DNA of 23,060 bases from JBGQDM01 sp041495845 (GTDB taxonomy: Bacteria; Acidobacteriota; Terriglobia; Terriglobales; Acidobacteriaceae). The DNA lies in the NCBI GenBank assembly GCA_041495845.1, contig JBGQDM010000048.1, positions 1 to 23,060 of the forward strand, written 5' to 3'. The first letter of the stretch is position 1; each line of letters starts with the position of its first letter. Shown one piece after another: positions 20,113-23,060 of this stretch. The position numbers and the translations under genes are program-made. A model generated the notes under the pieces. That model saw only the letters and a list, made by a program, of their open reading frames with translations, was not told the DNA's origin and did not search any database.

Positions 20113-22866
20113 ATGGCCGTACTCCCAAACCCGTCCAACCCGGATTCCCAGGGGCTCCCGGGGCGCATCTGGCGCTTTGCTGACTATGAGTTCGACGAAC
20201 TGCGCCGCGAGCTTCGGGCAAACGGCCAGCCTATCGAGCTGGAAGCGAAGCCCCTCGATGTGCTGCACCAGTTGTTACTTCATGCCGGTGAGGTGTTGAC
20301 CAAGGAAGAACTGCTGGACGCGGTGTGGCCGGGGATCATGGTGGTGGATGGCTCGCTGGCGACCGCGGTTTCCAAGCTGCGGAAAGCGCTCGGGGACGAT
20401 GACTCTACGGTGGTCACGGTGCCGCGGGTGGGTTACCGCTTGGGCGTGCCGGTGCAGTCTCGGATGCGCAGCGCACCGGGTTGGGCCGATCTGGGCCTCA
20501 AGGTTGGAGATTCCGTGCCCGGACGGGAATATTGGCAACTCACGCGGCGGCTCGATCTTTCCGACTCCAGCGAAGTGTGGCTGGCGGAGCATCCCAAAAC
20601 GCATGAAGCGCGGGTTTTCAAGTTCGCCTCCGACGGGGTTCGGCTCAAGAGTTTGAAGCGCGAAGCAACGCTCTCCCGGTTTCTGCGCGAGTCTCTGGGC
20701 GAACGGCCGCAATTTGTGCGCGTGTTGGAATGGAATTTCGATACCCTGCCGTTTTTCCTGGAGAGTGAGTACGGCGGCTCGGATCTGCGCGAATGGGCGG
20801 AAAACCGCGGCGGGCTGGACCAGATTCCCTTAGCCGAACGCCTGCGCTTGCTGGCGGACGTCGCCGAAGCGGTGGCGGCAGCGCACTCGGTTGGCGTACT
20901 CCATAAGGATTTGAAACCAGCCAACGTGTTGGTGGAGACGCGAGCGGAGGGTGGATGGCAGATCAAGGTGGCCGACTTTGGCAGCGCTTCGCTGCTCGAA
21001 CCGTCACGTCTGCGGGAACTCGGCATCACCAACCTGGGCTTCACCCGCACCGATGGCGCCGCCACCAACTCGCTCACGGGAACGCTGATGTATCTCCCGC
21101 CCGAAGTGCTGGCGGGCCAATCGCCGACAGCATCCTCGGATGTCTACGCTCTCGGCGTCCTGCTCTACCAGTTGGTGGTAGCCGATTTTCGCAAGCCGGT
21201 GGCGCCCGGCTGGGAAGCGGAGGTGGCCGATCCGCTCCTGCGTCAGGACATTGCCGAAGCGGCGTGCGGCGATGCCAGCCGACGCCTGTCAAGCGCCGCG
21301 GATTTGGCGGAGCGCCTGCGAACGCTGGAGCAACGGCGGGTTCGGCGGAACGAGTTGGAACTGGCGCAGCAGCGGGCGCAACTCGCGGAACACAAACTGA
21401 AAGCGGCACGGGCGCGGCGGCCCTGGGTGTTGCTGGCGGTGGCGGCGCTCACTATCGGCTTCGTCGCCAGCCTGCTGCTCTACCGCCGAGCCGCCCTCGA
21501 ACGCGACCACGCCACCCGCCAGACGGCGATTGCCGCCGCCATCAATCGTTTTCTGGCAGACGATCTGCTGGGCCGCAGCAGTCCTTTCGCCAGTGGCAAA
21601 GCCGATGAATCGCTGGTGGACGCGGTGATTCAGGCGTCGCCCAGTATTGATCGCCAGTTTCAGAATGAACCACTGATTGCCGCCCGCCTGCATGAGACCA
21701 TCGCCCACGCACTGGACAACCGCAGCAACTGGCCCGGCGCGCGCGGCGAATATGAACGCGCCGCAGCTCTCTTTGTCCAGGCTGATGGATCGCTCTCGCA
21801 GGACGCCATCATCGTGCAGTTGCAGCGCGTCACCATGGAGGCGCGCACCTACGAGAAAGACACGCTGCCGCTGGCGCGCTCGATTCTCGCCGAGCAAGAA
21901 AACAAGATCGGGAAGCTGGCTCATCCCCGGGCCGAGTTGGCGGTGTGGGCTTCTTCCGCGCGCGGCATGGTGGCCTTGATTGGCAATGACGCCAAGCTTG
22001 CCGCCCAACACTTCCAAACCGCAGTGGACGGCGCCGAACGACTTCCGGCGTTCGACCAGAGTGCACGCCTGGCCTTCAAGCAGCGACTCGCCTTTTGCTA
22101 CATTCGGTCGGGCGACGGCGCCCGGGCGGAGCGCTATTTCCGCGAGTTGATCGCCGCCTATTCCGCGCTCAACGGTCCGGACAGTCCGCAAGTGTTACGC
22201 GTGCGCCTTAACCTGGCGCAAGCCTTCATGATCCAGAACAAACATCATGAAGCGGTTGAAGAAACGAACAGCCTCTATCCCGCCTTTCTTTCCCAACTCG
22301 GGCCAGATCATGAACACACGATGCAACTACTGACCACGCGCGCCCAGTCGGAAGGCAGCCTCGGCCTTTGGGACGATGCCATTCGCGACGATTTAGCGAT
22401 CTACGCCATCGCCGTTCGCAAACAGGGACCGCAGTCTTTCTACGCCATTGCTACGCTCTCCGACGCATCGTTAGCGCAGTGCCGCGCCGGAAAGTATGCC
22501 GAGGGAGAGAGCAACGCGCGCAAGGCCTTCGACACTTCCCGGCAGGCGTTTGGCGAGCGCGCCGGACTCACGGGCGGCGCCGCTGAAACGCTGGCGAGTT
22601 GCCTGATCGGCCTGGGCCGCCTGCCGGAAGCATTGGTGCTGCTGGACGGCATCAATGTCCCCGCCGTGGCCCAGTTGGCCGGGTTTCCCGACTGGGTGGC
22701 AAACGTAGACCTGGACCGCGCCGAGATTGCTTATCGGCGCCGCGACCTGGTTCGAGCCCGCGCCTATCTCAAGTCCGCTGCACCGGTTTTCTCCCGTCCC
22801 GATGCCGAAGCCTACCAGAAGAAAAAGCTCGTGACCCTGATCGCAGCCTGTGAGGGAAAGGCCTGA
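20113..22866 (+). CDS. Winged-helix / Ser-Thr protein kinase / TPR fusion regulator
   Basis: A 917-residue multidomain protein. Residues about 18-113 form an OmpR/PhoB-type winged helix (DYEFDELRRELRANG, KPLDVLHQLLLHAGEVLTKE, VSKLRKAL, VPRVGYRLG). A Ser/Thr kinase domain follows (about 139-405): lysine K170, HKDLKPANV (264-272, catalytic D266), DFGSAS (288-293), PPE (329-331) and SDVYALG (342-348). HRD reads HKD, and the glycine loop is weak (LDLSDSSEVWLAEH). A basic, coiled-coil-like linker (405-435) leads to a membrane segment (about 437-457), and the remaining 460 residues form a helical, TPR-like periplasmic part. This suggests a sensor whose outside TPR region controls a cytoplasmic kinase and a DNA-binding domain on the same chain. 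The start is ATG 20113; the ribosome site is weak. Confidence 0.85.
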   Translation: MAVLPNPSNPDSQGLPGRIWRFADYEFDELRRELRANGQPIELEAKPLDVLHQLLLHAGEVLTKEELLDAVWPGIMVVDGSLATAVSKLRKALGDDDSTVVTVPRVGYRLGVPVQSRMRSAPGWADLGLKVGDSVPGREYWQLTRRLDLSDSSEVWLAEHPKTHEARVFKFASDGVRLKSLKREATLSRFLRESLGERPQFVRVLEWNFDTLPFFLESEYGGSDLREWAENRGGLDQIPLAERLRLLADVAEAVAAAHSVGVLHKDLKPANVLVETRAEGGWQIKVADFGSASLLEPSRLRELGITNLGFTRTDGAATNSLTGTLMYLPPEVLAGQSPTASSDVYALGVLLYQLVVADFRKPVAPGWEAEVADPLLRQDIAEAACGDASRRLSSAADLAERLRTLEQRRVRRNELELAQQRAQLAEHKLKAARARRPWVLLAVAALTIGFVASLLLYRRAALERDHATRQTAIAAAINRFLADDLLGRSSPFASGKADESLVDAVIQASPSIDRQFQNEPLIAARLHETIAHALDNRSNWPGARGEYERAAALFVQADGSLSQDAIIVQLQRVTMEARTYEKDTLPLARSILAEQENKIGKLAHPRAELAVWASSARGMVALIGNDAKLAAQHFQTAVDGAERLPAFDQSARLAFKQRLAFCYIRSGDGARAERYFRELIAAYSALNGPDSPQVLRVRLNLAQAFMIQNKHHEAVEETNSLYPAFLSQLGPDHEHTMQLLTTRAQSEGSLGLWDDAIRDDLAIYAIAVRKQGPQSFYAIATLSDASLAQCRAGKYAEGESNARKAFDTSRQAFGERAGLTGGAAETLASCLIGLGRLPEALVLLDGINVPAVAQLAGFPDWVANVDLDRAEIAYRRRDLVRARAYLKSAAPVFSRPDAEAYQKKKLVTLIAACEGKA

Positions 22867-22891
22867 GTTAGCAGCGACGGCGGTCGAGCGC

Positions 22892-22930
22892 GAGGAAGCA
22901 AGAGCTTGAAAACGCAGAGTTCGCGGAGAA
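22892..22930 (+). repeat. Third copy of the leuB/peptidase-junction repeat
   Basis: GAGGAAGCAAGAGCTTGAAA followed by CGCAGAGTTCGCGGAGAA matches copies A and B closely. It lies just after the kinase stop, and again carries a GAGG-like site followed by a TTG. A frame from this TTG stays open to the window edge, but nothing identifies it as a gene. Confidence 0.7.
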
Positions 22931-23060
22931 AAGCTGACGCCAGGGTTGCCGATGGACGGATGCAGCGGGTCGACGGAAAGGCGTCGCCGGCTTTGACAAC
23001 CCGCACCAACCCTGCAAATTCCTTCACCTTGACAGCCGTCGCGCCCTCCCCCACAATCAG
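22931..23060. other. Window edge, no gene identified
   Basis: Both strands have open frames across these bases to the edge. Composition does not favour either, so no gene is called. Confidence 0.5.

Noticed and set aside
22812..23054. A minus-strand frame at the right edge
   Set aside because: It overlaps the end of the kinase gene and the dispersed repeat, and has no family pattern.

Overview
The window (about 61% GC by impression) reads as a chromosomal stretch of a soil-type bacterium, most likely an acidobacterium. This is inferred from the gene style (DUF1844 protein beside ygfZ, TIGR03803-like propeller repeats with IPT/TIG domains, a DNA-binding/kinase/TPR fusion) and from dispersed palindromic repeats. 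No rRNA or other phylogenetic marker is present, so the assignment is an inference.

Layout. 1-2750 (minus): a secreted HExxH metallopeptidase and, upstream of it, an isopropylmalate/isocitrate dehydrogenase-family enzyme. Their junction is a 70-bp-period repeat pair that also supplies the peptidase start region. 3052-7088 (plus): a compact housekeeping run of ygfZ, a DUF1844 protein, a PhnP-like metallo-hydrolase and ribF, then a helical protein of unknown function. 7182-9046 (minus): a short-chain dehydrogenase and an exported cupin. 9231-10460: a REP-type repeat array around a frameshifted IS200-like Y1 transposase. 10487-13500: an accessory block with two HEPN-type candidates (AbiU2-like and DUF5677-like), a small conserved protein, a frameshifted conserved gene, a degraded copy of the end of the copper ATPase gene, and a small membrane protein. 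13528-16335: a Cu+ P-type ATPase divergent from a small cysteine-less HMA-like protein. 16395-16632: a candidate structured RNA with a terminator, then tRNA-Arg(ACG). 16953-17882: an envelope FecR-domain protein. 18003-19907 (minus): an exported propeller/TIG protein. 20113-22866 (plus), divergent from it: a winged-helix/Ser-Thr kinase/TM/TPR fusion.

How it fits together. ygfZ to ribF is spaced like one transcript and touches folate/Fe-S maintenance and flavin cofactor supply. The copper ATPase lacks a CxxC HMA domain but has YHS and two CPMC/CPMH metal-binding modules; the divergent HMA-like protein may be its partner. The segment 9231-13500 is the most mobile part: REP units, a dead transposase, 46-bp direct repeats around an HEPN gene, two broken genes and a partial copA duplication all lie there. 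The main candidates for something undescribed are the direct-repeat-bounded HEPN cassette, the REP array whose units abut the transposase start and stop codons, and the structured RNA upstream of tRNA-Arg.
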